From positions 1,984,001 through 2,048,000 of the forward strand of contig JBLDXI010000015.1 in the NCBI GenBank assembly GCA_047495785.1: a stretch of 64,000 nucleotides of DNA, read 5' to 3'. Position numbers and translations under genes: made by a program. This document shows positions 55,701 to 64,000 of the stretch, one piece after another; positions within the stretch are counted from its first letter, which is position 1; each line of letters starts with the position of its first letter. The notes beneath the pieces are model-generated. The model had not been told where the DNA came from and did not search any database. It saw only the letters and a program-made list of their open reading frames with translations. Source of the stretch: Lepidodermella squamata. Its lineage: Eukaryota > Gastrotricha.

Positions 55701-55912
55701 AAATTCAACTTACAAAATTCGATTCCGCAGATGGTCGCGCTGAGAGCCGCCATTTCCCAGATCGCTTTTCTGCGGAAGAAAAACTCAAACTTCTTATGAA
55801 GCGGCTCTTCGGGCCGGTACAGCTTGTTGTTAGCCATCAACTGGCCCGGCAGCCAGTAGACGGTCTGGCCCGGCAGCGACCTCAAAAACGCAACCACCTT
55901 GCCTTGAGCCAT
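49739..55912 (-). CDS. SLC45-family (MFS) sugar/proton transporter, with tRNA blocks in two introns
   Basis: Exons 55912-55714, 54360-53863, 52127-51166, 51119-51096, 50985-50899, 50743-50434 and 50247-49739 give 863 codons in phase. Family signatures: ICGIEFCYSAETAFVSPLLR, SPILGVFVTPVFGSLSDAC, RFGRRRPFIVAL, DFGCDASQSPCRTYLLDV, SAGLGGTIGYLMGG, LTNYFSWMSLVCYSLYFTDF, YEEGVRFGACGMSLYS, and a final helix pair after TDIALVSSMVFLAQFTVALT. Human SLC45A1-4 move sugars or act in melanosomes. Two long soluble loops stand out: a Thr-run loop (TTTTTTTTTTASPNE plus STSTFSTTTEYATTSTHSST) between early helices, and a basic then Ser/Gln-rich central loop. The 24-nt exon at 51119-51096 and the acidic exon at 50985-50899 are less certain. 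Introns 1 and 2 carry tRNA blocks H and G. Confidence 0.88.
52245..52326 (-). tRNA. tRNA-Ser(TGA), block G
   Basis: 82 nt, identical in the D arm to the gene at 7855; T5 terminator. Divergent from Arg, 155 bp away. Confidence 0.96.
52482..52553 (+). tRNA. tRNA-Arg(CCG), block G
   Basis: Standard body; T6 terminator. Antisense to its host SLC45 transcript. Confidence 0.95.
52625..52696 (+). tRNA. tRNA-Thr(TGT), block G
   Basis: Standard body; T6 terminator. Confidence 0.95.
52773..52846 (+). tRNA. tRNA-Met(CAT), block G
   Basis: Standard body; T5 terminator (CAACTTTTTGAC, as in block D). Confidence 0.95.
52919..52990 (+). tRNA. tRNA-Glu(TTC), block G
   Basis: Standard body; T4 terminator (CTACTTTTCTCC). 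Last gene of this copy; Val(CAC), Ala and Val(TAC) are absent. Confidence 0.95.
53135..53313. mobile_element. Candidate 179-bp MITE in SLC45 intron 2
   Basis: GTCAAAGTCCAACTACTTGT at the left and its inverse ACACGTAGTTGGACTTTGAC at the right form ~24-bp terminal inverted repeats with one mismatch. No coding capacity. Target duplication not obvious. Confidence 0.7.
54478..54551 (-). tRNA. tRNA-Val(TAC), block H, no close terminator
   Basis: Standard 74-nt body. No run of four T occurs within about 55 bp of its 3' end, unlike the copies in blocks A, E and F. Confidence 0.93.
54616..54687 (-). tRNA. tRNA-Ala(TGC), block H
   Basis: Standard body; T5 terminator. Confidence 0.95.
54761..54833 (-). 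tRNA. tRNA-Val(CAC), block H
   Basis: Standard body; T5 terminator in GGCAAAAAGTTCGACG, homologous to block C. Confidence 0.95.
54921..54992 (-). tRNA. tRNA-Glu(TTC), block H
   Basis: Standard CCGCG/CGCGG anticodon stem; T5 terminator. Confidence 0.95.
55066..55139 (-). tRNA. tRNA-Met(CAT), block H
   Basis: Standard body; T5 terminator (GACAAAAAGATTGAAGC in antisense). Confidence 0.95.
55220..55291 (-). tRNA. tRNA-Thr(TGT), block H
   Basis: Standard body; T4 terminator. Confidence 0.95.
55360..55431 (-). tRNA. tRNA-Arg(CCG), block H
   Basis: Standard body; T5 terminator. Starts the complete seven-gene minus-strand cassette in SLC45 intron 1; same strand as the host gene. No Ser gene precedes it. 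Confidence 0.95.
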
Positions 55913-57310
55913 CGATAAGAACTTTTTTTCAGGTTGTTTAACCGAAGATCATAGGGTAATTATACTGCTATAATAACAATATTTAGATAGCAAATTAGGG
56001 TGCTACTATGTTTCTCAGGATAAACATGCTATGTAGAAGAGCTCATACAAGGTATAAGTGATACGATTCGATTTTTATTCTAATCACACACTCATGATAT
56101 GACGCTATGCGACGTGTTTTTAGCTAAATTATCCGTTTTTTTTTCGCTCACGCCATCGACTTCACAACGATGAGCTGCTTGCTCGCTTTATAGGACGATG
56201 CAACAGATGACAAATTTGTGTAATAAAATTATTATTATTATTATTAGTGTTATTATAATGACGTGGCTGTGCTGTTATCAAGCGCGCGGCACCTCTTTTC
56301 CGCAGGCACACAGCACAAGCAGCCGCCCGTCGCGCGCCGAATATATTTCGACTTATTGCCCGCAGAAACGCGCCGCTTCACGATGATAATCATCGCGCGC
56401 GCACTCGCGTGTCAACGTTAATAAATACTTGTTGCGCGCGCGCGTTTTTTGCCCGCAAAATGCGCCCATCCTCAAGCTCTATCTCTTCTTATTACAAAAT
56501 GTGATTGATTAAATTGATCTTTCGAAATATACTAGGTTATAATAATTACTTTACGAAGCAGTAGCATGATGATAATAATAACGTTAATTCAGAAAAACGA
56601 AAAACACGGTTCGAAAAATTTATGCACTCAAAAGAAAAATTGAAATTTTTTAGTACGACAACTTAGTTCACCTGCCAGAAATTGAAATTAATGGTACGCA
56701 ATTACTCTCACCTTTCCCTTCTTTGTTTCCGGGTTTGTTAACCTCATGCAATAAGGCGGACTATTCATTTCATTTTATTTCACTTTTTTGCGCACCTTAG
56801 GGCGATATGAGTGCGTCGTTTTTCAAAAAAATTTGAATCGATATGATTTGTTCATTTGAACAGGAATTACGCCGGCCATTGGCTAGGCTAATATATTGAT
56901 TATTTTTCTGTCTCAAATTTAATGAAATAATGAACAGCTGCTGGAATGTGATGTGAAATAAAATAATGAAAAGGTAAACACTTGACAAGGGCGCGATTTT
57001 GTGCGTATATTCATTTCCGTTCCAGGGTGTTTACTGCTAGACATAACATCCCCATACAAAACGAGCCGTTGCTATGGCAGCCAGTTGTATGTAAACGACT
57101 TTCTCACCCTGAAATACGCGCTCTGCGAAGAAAGAAAATAGGAAGAAACGCTGGCTTCGCATATGCTCAAAGAAAAGAAACGATCAATATTCTAGAAATT
57201 TCGCATATTATAGTATAGAAATATTTTCAGAAAATCTTTCACTTTGAAATAGACAGCTTTTCAGATAAATTACTTAAATATTTTTTATTTTTAGCACCAC
57301 ACTTTTTCAA
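55913..57310. other. Divergent promoter region between SLC45 and the EF-hand-like gene
   Basis: 1.4 kb, no gene. CGCG-rich island at 56280-56470 (CATCGCGCGCGCACTCGCGTG; GTTGCGCGCGCGCG) beside an (ATT)n run at 56226-56250. Confidence 0.5.
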
Positions 57311-58597
57311 ATGAGCAGTGTAAAGGGATCCAAGGCCGGTTCCACAATAGGTGGCGCATCGACCAAGTCAGGGGTATGAAGATAAAATTGGCCGATTTTT
57401 CCTGAAATTTTCTTTAAAATACGAAATTCTAGCGTGGTGTTGCGTCATCAGTTGCGAGTGGAAGCACAGGAACTGGCAGCAAAAAGACATCTTCCCAGCA
57501 TAGGAGATGTAAGCTTTTCCTATAGCGTCCTTGGTTACGCTTGAAAAAAGACTCGGTTGCTAAGGAGTTTTTTCATTCCATTCCAGCAAGCTCGTCTTCG
57601 TCTGAAAATGCTTCCGACGACGAGTTGGATGCTGAAGACAGCCTCGAATCTCAATTAGTACCTTGCCTAGCAAGCTGTTCACGTCAGAAAATGAGGGCAA
57701 TCCAGTGAGTGTCCTAAATCAGGTCAAATTAATAATTTAAAAATTTTATTTTCATGCAGCATGGCCTTGAAAAGGATGGGCAATAACGACAATAGAATTT
57801 CATCCAAAGACTTTTACGCTATTTTAACGAATGAATACGGCATCAAATTCACGCCTCGAGTCGTTCAAATCATCCAGGAAACATTCGAAGACAACCAGGG
57901 CATTCAATTCGAGAAAATTTTCAAATGCATGGAAGGCGCGCATCAGCGAACCGGGCGCGATTCAGTCGACGCCGCGCTAGCTCGAAACGACCTTCAAACC
58001 CGAAAAACAACGAAAACCATTCAAGAATGGACTGAAGAGCTTATAAGCCGTGTTGAGGAGCAAGTATCACGAGCCGATGTTTTCCTTGATTTCGAAGACC
58101 TACGGCATCGAATGGAGGATAAAGATCGTGAGAAAAGCGGATTGCTGGCTAAACAAGATTTGATGGCGTTCTGCAACGAGCCGAGTTTCCCCGTCTACGG
58201 CGCCCTGTTAAACGCAATCATCAAGCATTGCGAGTCTGAATCTGAACAAGGCAAGGTTAAATGGAATGAATTTATCGATATGTTGGAGAAGGGCCAAACC
58301 CGCTTCACCGAGGCGAACCCTGAAATGCGACGCGCGTTGACGACCCGGCCGAAGGGTGGCATTATTAAGGGTGATCAACCGGGCGCTGGGGGCGCGGCTG
58401 CTCCGAAGAAAAAGGCCACGGTTAAGGTGGCTGTCGAGGCTGGTGACGATGGTACTGGGACCGAATCGGGGGCTGGCGGGCTGCAGCCGCTGAGTACCAT
58501 GCCGTCGAATACACTCGGAGATGGCGACGGGGCGGACGCGTTTGACTCGCAGGGTGTCCACACGGACGACAAGTCAAAAAGTAAATTTCGCCGATAG
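57311..58597 (+). CDS. EF-hand-like protein with basic/Ser-rich ends, family uncertain
   Basis: Exons 57311-57373, 57433-57508, 57587-57704 and 57760-58597 give 365 codons in phase. The first ~85 residues are Ser/Gly/Lys-rich, then acidic (SSSSSENASDDELDAEDSLE). The middle (~85-300) is helical. DNRISSKDFYAILTNEYGIK and FEDNQGIQFEKIFKCMEGAH read like degenerate EF-hand halves, and KDREKSGLLAKQDLMAFCNE with GKVKWNEFIDMLEKG form a second pair. Ideal calcium loops are not evident, so calcium binding is doubtful. The tail is disordered (PGAGGAAAPKKKATVKVAVE). No signal or membrane segment. Cytoskeletal or ciliary EF-hand proteins look similar, but I cannot assign a name. Confidence 0.75.
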
Positions 58598-58873
58598 CAG
58601 ACATCAATTTCAATCATGCATAAAAATAATCTTTCTCTCAATTTATTCTATCAATTTTTTTCATAGGTTTGAAAAGGATTCGGAATTTTACTAAATTAAT
58701 GCATCATTAGTTTATATATTATAAGATAATTATAGCCGCGATTTATTTGCTTTAAATTTTCATTTGCTTGCCCCTTAACTATAAACTTATAAGTTCAACG
58801 CCGCCATTCCTGGGGTCACGATGAAGCGGCTGATTTGTTGCTGTGGAAAAAGCTCAGAGGCGAAAGTAAATCG

Positions 58874-61800
58874 ATGGACGCAATGCCGACCATGCGACAT
58901 TTGAGCAACTTGATGATCCGCCCACTATTCGCGATCGGTTCATCAATCCCTCATGTTGTTTCAAGTCACCATCACCATAACGCGCTTAGACGCAAAAGCT
59001 CAAACAATACTAGTCGAGAATCGTCGCGGGCTAACAGCCTTTCAAGCCATTTAAGCATCACGCGGCGGCATAGTCATCGCCATTCTACGGCTATGCCAGG
59101 TCGAGATATCGGTCATTTGTTGGCTATTAGCGCAATCGATGCGACTAATCACCCTGACCGGGCGAAAAAACACCGCAAAGTATCGATTTCGCCCAACTTA
59201 ACGGCCGAATCAACCAATCAACCACCTGTTGAGCACGCTCGGGAAGACCGATCGCCGTCTGCTTCATCGTCGATTATCTTGAAACCACCCCGGGGTATTA
59301 ATTATGTAGGGAATGTAGCTGAAAAAAGCGTATGGTTAATAGGGTCACAGCACCTAGCGAAAAATTTATGCAACTTTTTAATCGTCACAAAAGCCGTTGT
59401 AGAGGGCTTTTTTAGCTGTAATTGCTGTTTTTTCCTAGCTCATGTTTGAAAGTTACTTTGTTCTCATCTGCAAATAATAAGCTTTGAAAGCTTTTATTCG
59501 ATAATATTATAAAATAAAATTCTGGAAAATTTGGTGGCAAATGTGATTGTTTTTTTTCAAGAGGGAATAAGAGCGATGAGATCAGAGTTTCCAGAGAAAT
59601 AATGTGGTTATAGCTGTGTTGGTTTGCAATTTTTACCTTTATTGCTTTACCTTTATTTTACGCCGCAGGTCCACATCACATCCGCTTGTTGCTAGATGAT
59701 AGCACCTGGGAAGAAGCTAAAACAGGTTTATATATATTTTTTTTATATTTTTTTTTCGAAAAATGTAACACTGACATTTTTAATTTCAAAAAATTATTCA
59801 TAATCCCAAATACCTATATTTTCTGTGAAAAAGCCATGGAAATCAGGAATAAAGATCCTAACGATAGCCTAACCTCATCGGATCAACAGTCTGAATTTGA
59901 GGAAAGTAAAAGAAGAGCTTCAAAAATGGTCGGCAAGATGAAATGGGACCGGTTGAAGCCTATGTCAAAAGCTTTCACCGGAGTTCGAGCTTTACAAAAA
60001 AACAAACCTGACGGTACAAGTTTTCGGAACAAAATTTCCACATTATTTTTAACCCACCCTCAAACAACCTCATTCACAGCAATTATTCTGATTTTTTCTA
60101 ATTTTATTTTCTTCACGATTTTCTGAAATTTTGTTTTTTTCCTCACCTTTTCTTTCAAGATATCTATCGCCATAATCAAAACCGTGCTTCGTTTTCCGTC
60201 TCAGAGACGCCAGTACAGTTGCCTATTCATATGAGTAACAAACCACCCCAGCCCGTGACTATCCACGTCATCTCTGGGACGAATGTTGAAACGCATGTTG
60301 AGGTGTTCAAACCTCGCGATCAAGCCCTGCCTGCGATTATTCAAGACCAAGACTCGGCAACTGGTTCCCGTGAGCGTCTGCAAATGAAATGGGTGTACGG
60401 CTGCCGGGCAAATGATTGCCGCAACAGCCTTCATATTTTAGCGAATGGAGATCTGGTTTATTTCATGGCTAATATTGCGATTCTATACAACCCGAACGCT
60501 CATTCTCAGCGATTTTACCGCGGCCACTCCGACGAGATCAGATGGTAAGTCGATATGGAAAACTGAAAAATTTGTGGAATTTTTTTATTTCTCTAGTATG
60601 AACATTCACCCAAACAAACGTTTCATCGTCGCAACGGGGCAAAATGGCTACGACGAGACACTCGAATACAAACCGTCGAAACAGGCCGTAATCCGAGTAT
60701 GGCGCGGGGACACCCTGGAAACCGTTTCCGTGCTCGGGGGCGGAATGATGGTCCGTTCCATTCTCTGCATCGCCTTCCACCCTGAGAAGGACCTAGTCGC
60801 AGCTTGCGACGCTGGACCCTCAAAGTACGTCTGTGTATGGGACTTCCTCAAAGGCACCTGTATGACGTCACACCAAATCAAGGCTGAACTCATCTGCGAC
60901 ATGGCTTTCAACCCAAAAACGCCTGAACTACTTGTCACAGCTGGGAAGGACCATTTGACATGGTGGAAGATCAACCCCGAAGTTGGGACATTCGTCCATT
61001 TCCACGACGCGAATTACGGATCGAACCAGCGGCCAAAGTACGTGATTTGTCTCTGCTTCACCGAAAAGGGAGATTTGGTAACCGGCGATTCAAACGGGAA
61101 CATCTACGTTTGGCCAAATGGATCCAGCCAAATTTCAAATTCGATAAGAAACGCGCATGACTCTTCGGTATATTGCGTGACTATTGTTCGCGGATCTTTG
61201 ATCTCTAGCGGCCGTGATGGTATGGTCTACAACTGGCAATGGTCGAACAAAATGGAAAAAGTTGGCGACCTCAAAATGCCAGATTCCGAGGGCGCGGCAA
61301 GGACTGTGGTTGCCCGAGAACGGCATCTGATTTTCGCGACTACAACCAACTCGATTTTAACAGCAGCTATTTCCCCTGGGCAGTACCCGTTGACTCTAGC
61401 AAAATTAAACGCAATGGCTGTTACCCAGGGTCATTTCGACGCTCTACACGGGCTGGCCATACCAAGGGTCGGGAACTTCTTCTTCACAGCTGGAGGAGAT
61501 GGTATACTTCTCCTTTTCGATGCGACGAAGTGCCGACCGATTTTCAAATACATTGTCCCGATTGGAGGGATAGGTCGCTTGAAGAACAATCAAAATAACA
61601 GCGATAACGAAAGCACCAGATCGGCTACTCACTTCGAGAGCTTCGTCGCTTCTGACATTACCGCGGACGCTAGAGCTTTTGCTTTGGGCACGAAAGACGC
61701 TGTTCTTATGATCCTCCGCTTACGCAATGAAGAGCTTGTGGAGGAGTATAATGAGCCGTTAGATGTTGTCAAAATTAGCATCATACGATTCAGCCGGGAT

Positions 61801-62497
61801 GCGAAATTCCTTGCCGTAGGATCTTCGAAGGGCGAGGTTCTCATTTTCCGTCGCGAACACGGAGATGAGGGTGACCCGAGTTGGGAACAATTGGGCGTTT
61901 GTTACCAGGTAATTCAATCATACAATCAAATCGAATTTTATTTGATAATTATGCAGCCTGGAACAATGCCTGGAACTTTGGTCACGAGCGTACCTTTGGC
62001 AGTTACCTCAATCGATTGGTCCGTCGATCTCATAAATGAATTCTACATGTTCCGAGTCAGCTATCACAATACAGAATATGCCATTTGTAAGTACTTCGTT
62101 TCTATAATTCAATCTTAATATTAGTCTTCCTTTATCAGTTAACGCGAACACTTGCACCGCGATCAGCCCTGCTGATGCAGCCGACTTCAAATGGGCGACC
62201 AACACTTGCTTGCTAGCTTGGGACCGCTGCGGCGTATTTGAGCATAAGGCAACGCGGGAAGCAGGCGTTCGCCAGATAGATGTCCATCCAACGAAGCACA
62301 GCTGCCTCGTCGTCAGCGATTACACAACAAACAAGCTCACTCTTTTCCGCTACCCAATGATGAAAGCTGATCAGCCAGGTCTGGCTTACCCAGCTACTCT
62401 GGAAATTTCAAGCGTCCGTTTCACTGCGATCGGAGATTATGTGATAACGGTCGGCGGGAAAGACTCGTCGATCATTCAATGGAAGGTTGTTCACTGA
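58874..62497 (+). CDS. EML (echinoderm microtubule-associated protein-like), HELP plus WD40
   Basis: Exons 58874-59294, 59669-59725, 59834-60013, 60160-60544, 60597-61908, 61957-62086 and 62139-62497 give 948 codons in phase. Residues 1-~280 are basic and disordered, with a His run (SSHHHHNAL) and HSHRHS; no coiled coil is evident. The HELP motif is clear at ~295: MKWVYGCRANDCRNSLHILA, then GDLVYFMANIAILYNPN and GHSDEIRCMNIHPNKRFIVA. Tandem WD40/TAPE repeats fill the rest, e.g. LVVTAGKDHLTWWK, GDSNGNIYVW, SSGRDGMVYNWQW, FFTAGGDGILLLFD and, at the end, ITVGGKDSSIIQWKVVH. EML proteins bind microtubules and tubulin through this double propeller. The start is uncertain: the chosen ATG is the first good one in frame, and a 5' exon may be missing. 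The WD40 part is mostly one 1.3-kb exon. Confidence 0.88.
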
Positions 62498-62595
62498 AAA
62501 ATAATCAAACTGAAAACGCCAACACGCAAAATCTATTGTGAACCCTATTCTTTTAGTTTGCTGTCTTTCTCCTCCTTTTTCGGTCAGAGATGAAT

Positions 62596-62601
62596 TTTAT
62601 T
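62596..62601 (-). promoter_or_regulatory. Polyadenylation signal of the sushi gene
   Basis: AATAAA on the minus strand, 72 bp past its stop. Confidence 0.55.
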
Positions 62602-62659
62602 TTAGATTTTACTATACTTCAAACCATGACGCACCAAAAATTGTGATATTATATTTTCG

Positions 62660-62665
62660 AATAAA
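62660..62665 (+). promoter_or_regulatory. Polyadenylation signal of the EML gene
   Basis: First AATAAA after the EML stop (163 bp). It lies beyond the opposing signal at 62596, so the two 3' UTRs would overlap by at least ~60 bp. Confidence 0.5.
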
Positions 62666-62673
62666 ATAATCTG

Positions 62674-63276
62674 TCACGTTGGAACACATATTGGTGGAGG
62701 GCCGTCCCATGATAACGTCGTGTTTCCTTTGCATTTCATGACATTTTGCCCATTCAGTCGATAGCCACGGTCGCAGTCGTTGAATTGAACGTACCAATCT
62801 CTGCCGCATCTGTTCTCTTGAGCATCGCAGCCCATTGTTAGAGCTATAGAGCCATGTTTAGGTGCTGGTGGAATTTCGCAGCCAACGCATCTCGGAGGGG
62901 ATGGGTAGTCCCAGGCCACAGACTCGTTATTCCTACCAACCCCTCTACAGGTAAGTCGAGTTGGGCCGATTGGTGAGTAACCCAAATGGCAAGCGAATTG
63001 AACGAAACCGTCATCTCTTGCACATTTTTTCGTCGTAACATTACAGCCAATTCCGACGTAGTCATACGATGCATGCTCGGGCGGTGACATCAGGTCACAT
63101 GTCAGACATCTCGGTTGGGGACTACTCCAAGCTAAGGTTGTGTTGGTACCTTCGCAAGTAATTTTTGTCGGACCGGTAGGCCCGTAACCAGTATCGCAAT
63201 CTATTGTGTATTGATAACCCCATAGACAATAATACAAGATCGGAAACTTACAGTTCTCATATAAGCCGCTTTTACA
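62674..63276 (-). CDS. Sushi (CCP) repeat protein, 3' exon
   Basis: One open exon, acceptor TTTGTAG at 63277-63278, with no start codon needed: reading begins CKSGLYENC and runs 200 residues to a stop. It holds three sushi-like modules, each with Cys pairs and the W-x-x-P-x-P-x-C ending: AWSSPQPRCLTC, AWDYPSPPRCVGC and SWDGPPPICVPT. Two modules also carry an odd insertion with an extra Cys pair (GIGCNVTTKKCARDDGFVQF and MGCDAQENRCGRDWYVQF). Sushi modules mediate protein binding outside the cell. Upstream exons with a signal peptide must lie right of 63.3 kb, but I could not place them. Confidence 0.75.
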   Translation of the reverse strand, partial: CKSGLYENCKFPILYYCLWGYQYTIDCDTGYGPTGPTKITCEGTNTTLAWSSPQPRCLTCDLMSPPEHASYDYVGIGCNVTTKKCARDDGFVQFACHLGYSPIGPTRLTCRGVGRNNESVAWDYPSPPRCVGCEIPPAPKHGSIALTMGCDAQENRCGRDWYVQFNDCDRGYRLNGQNVMKCKGNTTLSWDGPPPICVPT

Positions 63277-63278
63277 CT

Positions 63279-64000
63279 ACAAACACATATGTATTTCTGA
63301 CTGTTCATAGTAATTAAGTCTACACAGCAGTATTAGGTGTTGCGCAATCGCCGCAAGCGATGAAAATGCCAAATTAAACAACTAATAAACGAATGATTCA
63401 CGGAAGGAGGTACCCTTATTATGGAATTAAATGCTAAGCTGTAAATCTAATAATTTTTAATTTGTATTGAAACTAAACAATTTGATTTTTAAATTAAATA
63501 GTATACAAGGACTCCGGCGCGCAAATTTTAAGCGTCCCGCCATTTTGCGGTCCTTGCTCCAAGTTTAGATGGTTTATACGCGGTTTTGACAACGAAGCTT
63601 CCCCTGCGACTTCAGTTAGTGTAACTCTCCTAGCTACGTTCTAAGGAGATCCTAGCCGGTGATTTGCCTCTATAGATCATCTATACTCTTGACTCATCTG
63701 CTTCCGGCTTTAGCATTCAGAGACTTGCAAGACTTACACGTCACACGTCTCATGGAAGCTATGGAGTGCGAAGTAGCAACTACTCTATTGTTCTACTCAT
63801 GCATACCCCTTCTTTACCTCACACTATCTAATAGATTGGATGATGCTGCGTTGTAAGCTGTCTCACGCTTATAGTCTCACGTAGTTGTTGCCGTTGTTTA
63901 GTTGATTAGACTCCTGATCTTTAACTCCAAAACTCCATCTTTATCTTACTCAGCACCTGTGGCAATATTGATCTCTAAATTTGCTACGTCTCACTGCTCT
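63279..64000. other. Right edge, no recognised exon
   Basis: Presumably intron or upstream sequence of the sushi gene. A 65-codon frame at 63659 has no features. Confidence 0.4.

Noticed and set aside
63659-63856. 65-codon frame at the right edge
   Set aside because: No homology or context that I can recognise.

Overview
The window is eukaryotic and animal. Protein genes are split by short GT-AG introns, mostly 45-60 bp, and include animal-specific families: three short-chain collagens with collagen-IV-type NC1 ends, a flightless-I homologue, a Cys-loop ligand-binding protein, an F5/8C plus laminin-G adhesion protein, an SLC45 transporter, an EML microtubule protein, a peritrophin-type chitin-binding protein and sushi repeats. 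Compact genes and small introns suggest a small invertebrate. I cannot name the phylum from sequence alone.

Layout. 0.3-7.9 kb: tRNA blocks A and B, two copies of one segmental duplication, flank an ankyrin-repeat gene and a NEK-like kinase. 8-9.6 kb: chitin-binding/LamG protein. 10.5-12.5 kb: collagen 1. 14.4-19.7 kb: flightless-I. 22.2-22.8 kb: unrecognised two-exon gene. 23.2-25.3 kb: collagen 2. 25.8-30.8 kb: tRNA block C, collagen 3, tRNA block D. 31.4 kb: small two-TM protein. 32.3-33.8 kb: tRNA block E, split by a TIR element. 34.2-36.4 kb: 5'-truncated LINE with target-site duplication and a patch of inverted repeats. 36.8-42.8 kb: seven-exon discoidin/LamG protein. 44.6 kb: second LINE scrap. 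45.2-46.3 kb: AChBP-like protein. 46.6-47.5 kb: tRNA block F. 48.4-49.4 kb: EXD1/egalitarian-like protein with a tRNA-Ala in its intron. 49.7-55.9 kb: SLC45 transporter with tRNA blocks G and H in two introns. 57.3-58.6 kb: EF-hand-like protein. 58.9-62.5 kb: EML protein. 62.7-63.3 kb: sushi protein, 3' part.

The most striking feature is the tRNAs: 44 apparently intact genes and at least six relics, nearly all belonging to eight copies of one cassette. Its transcription order is Arg(CCG)-Thr(TGT)-Met(CAT)-Glu(TTC)-Val(CAC)-Ala(TGC)-Val(TAC), with a divergent Ser(TGA) just upstream of Arg in three copies. Spacers are homologous between copies, most genes have their own T-run terminator, and the copies show all stages of deletion and decay. 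They lie beside and inside protein genes, so this is a mobile or duplicating multi-tRNA unit rather than a single array.

Protein gene models were built by hand from reading frames and splice sites. Where I say exon phases agree, the summed exon length is a multiple of three. One model, the kinase, has a one-base phase discrepancy.
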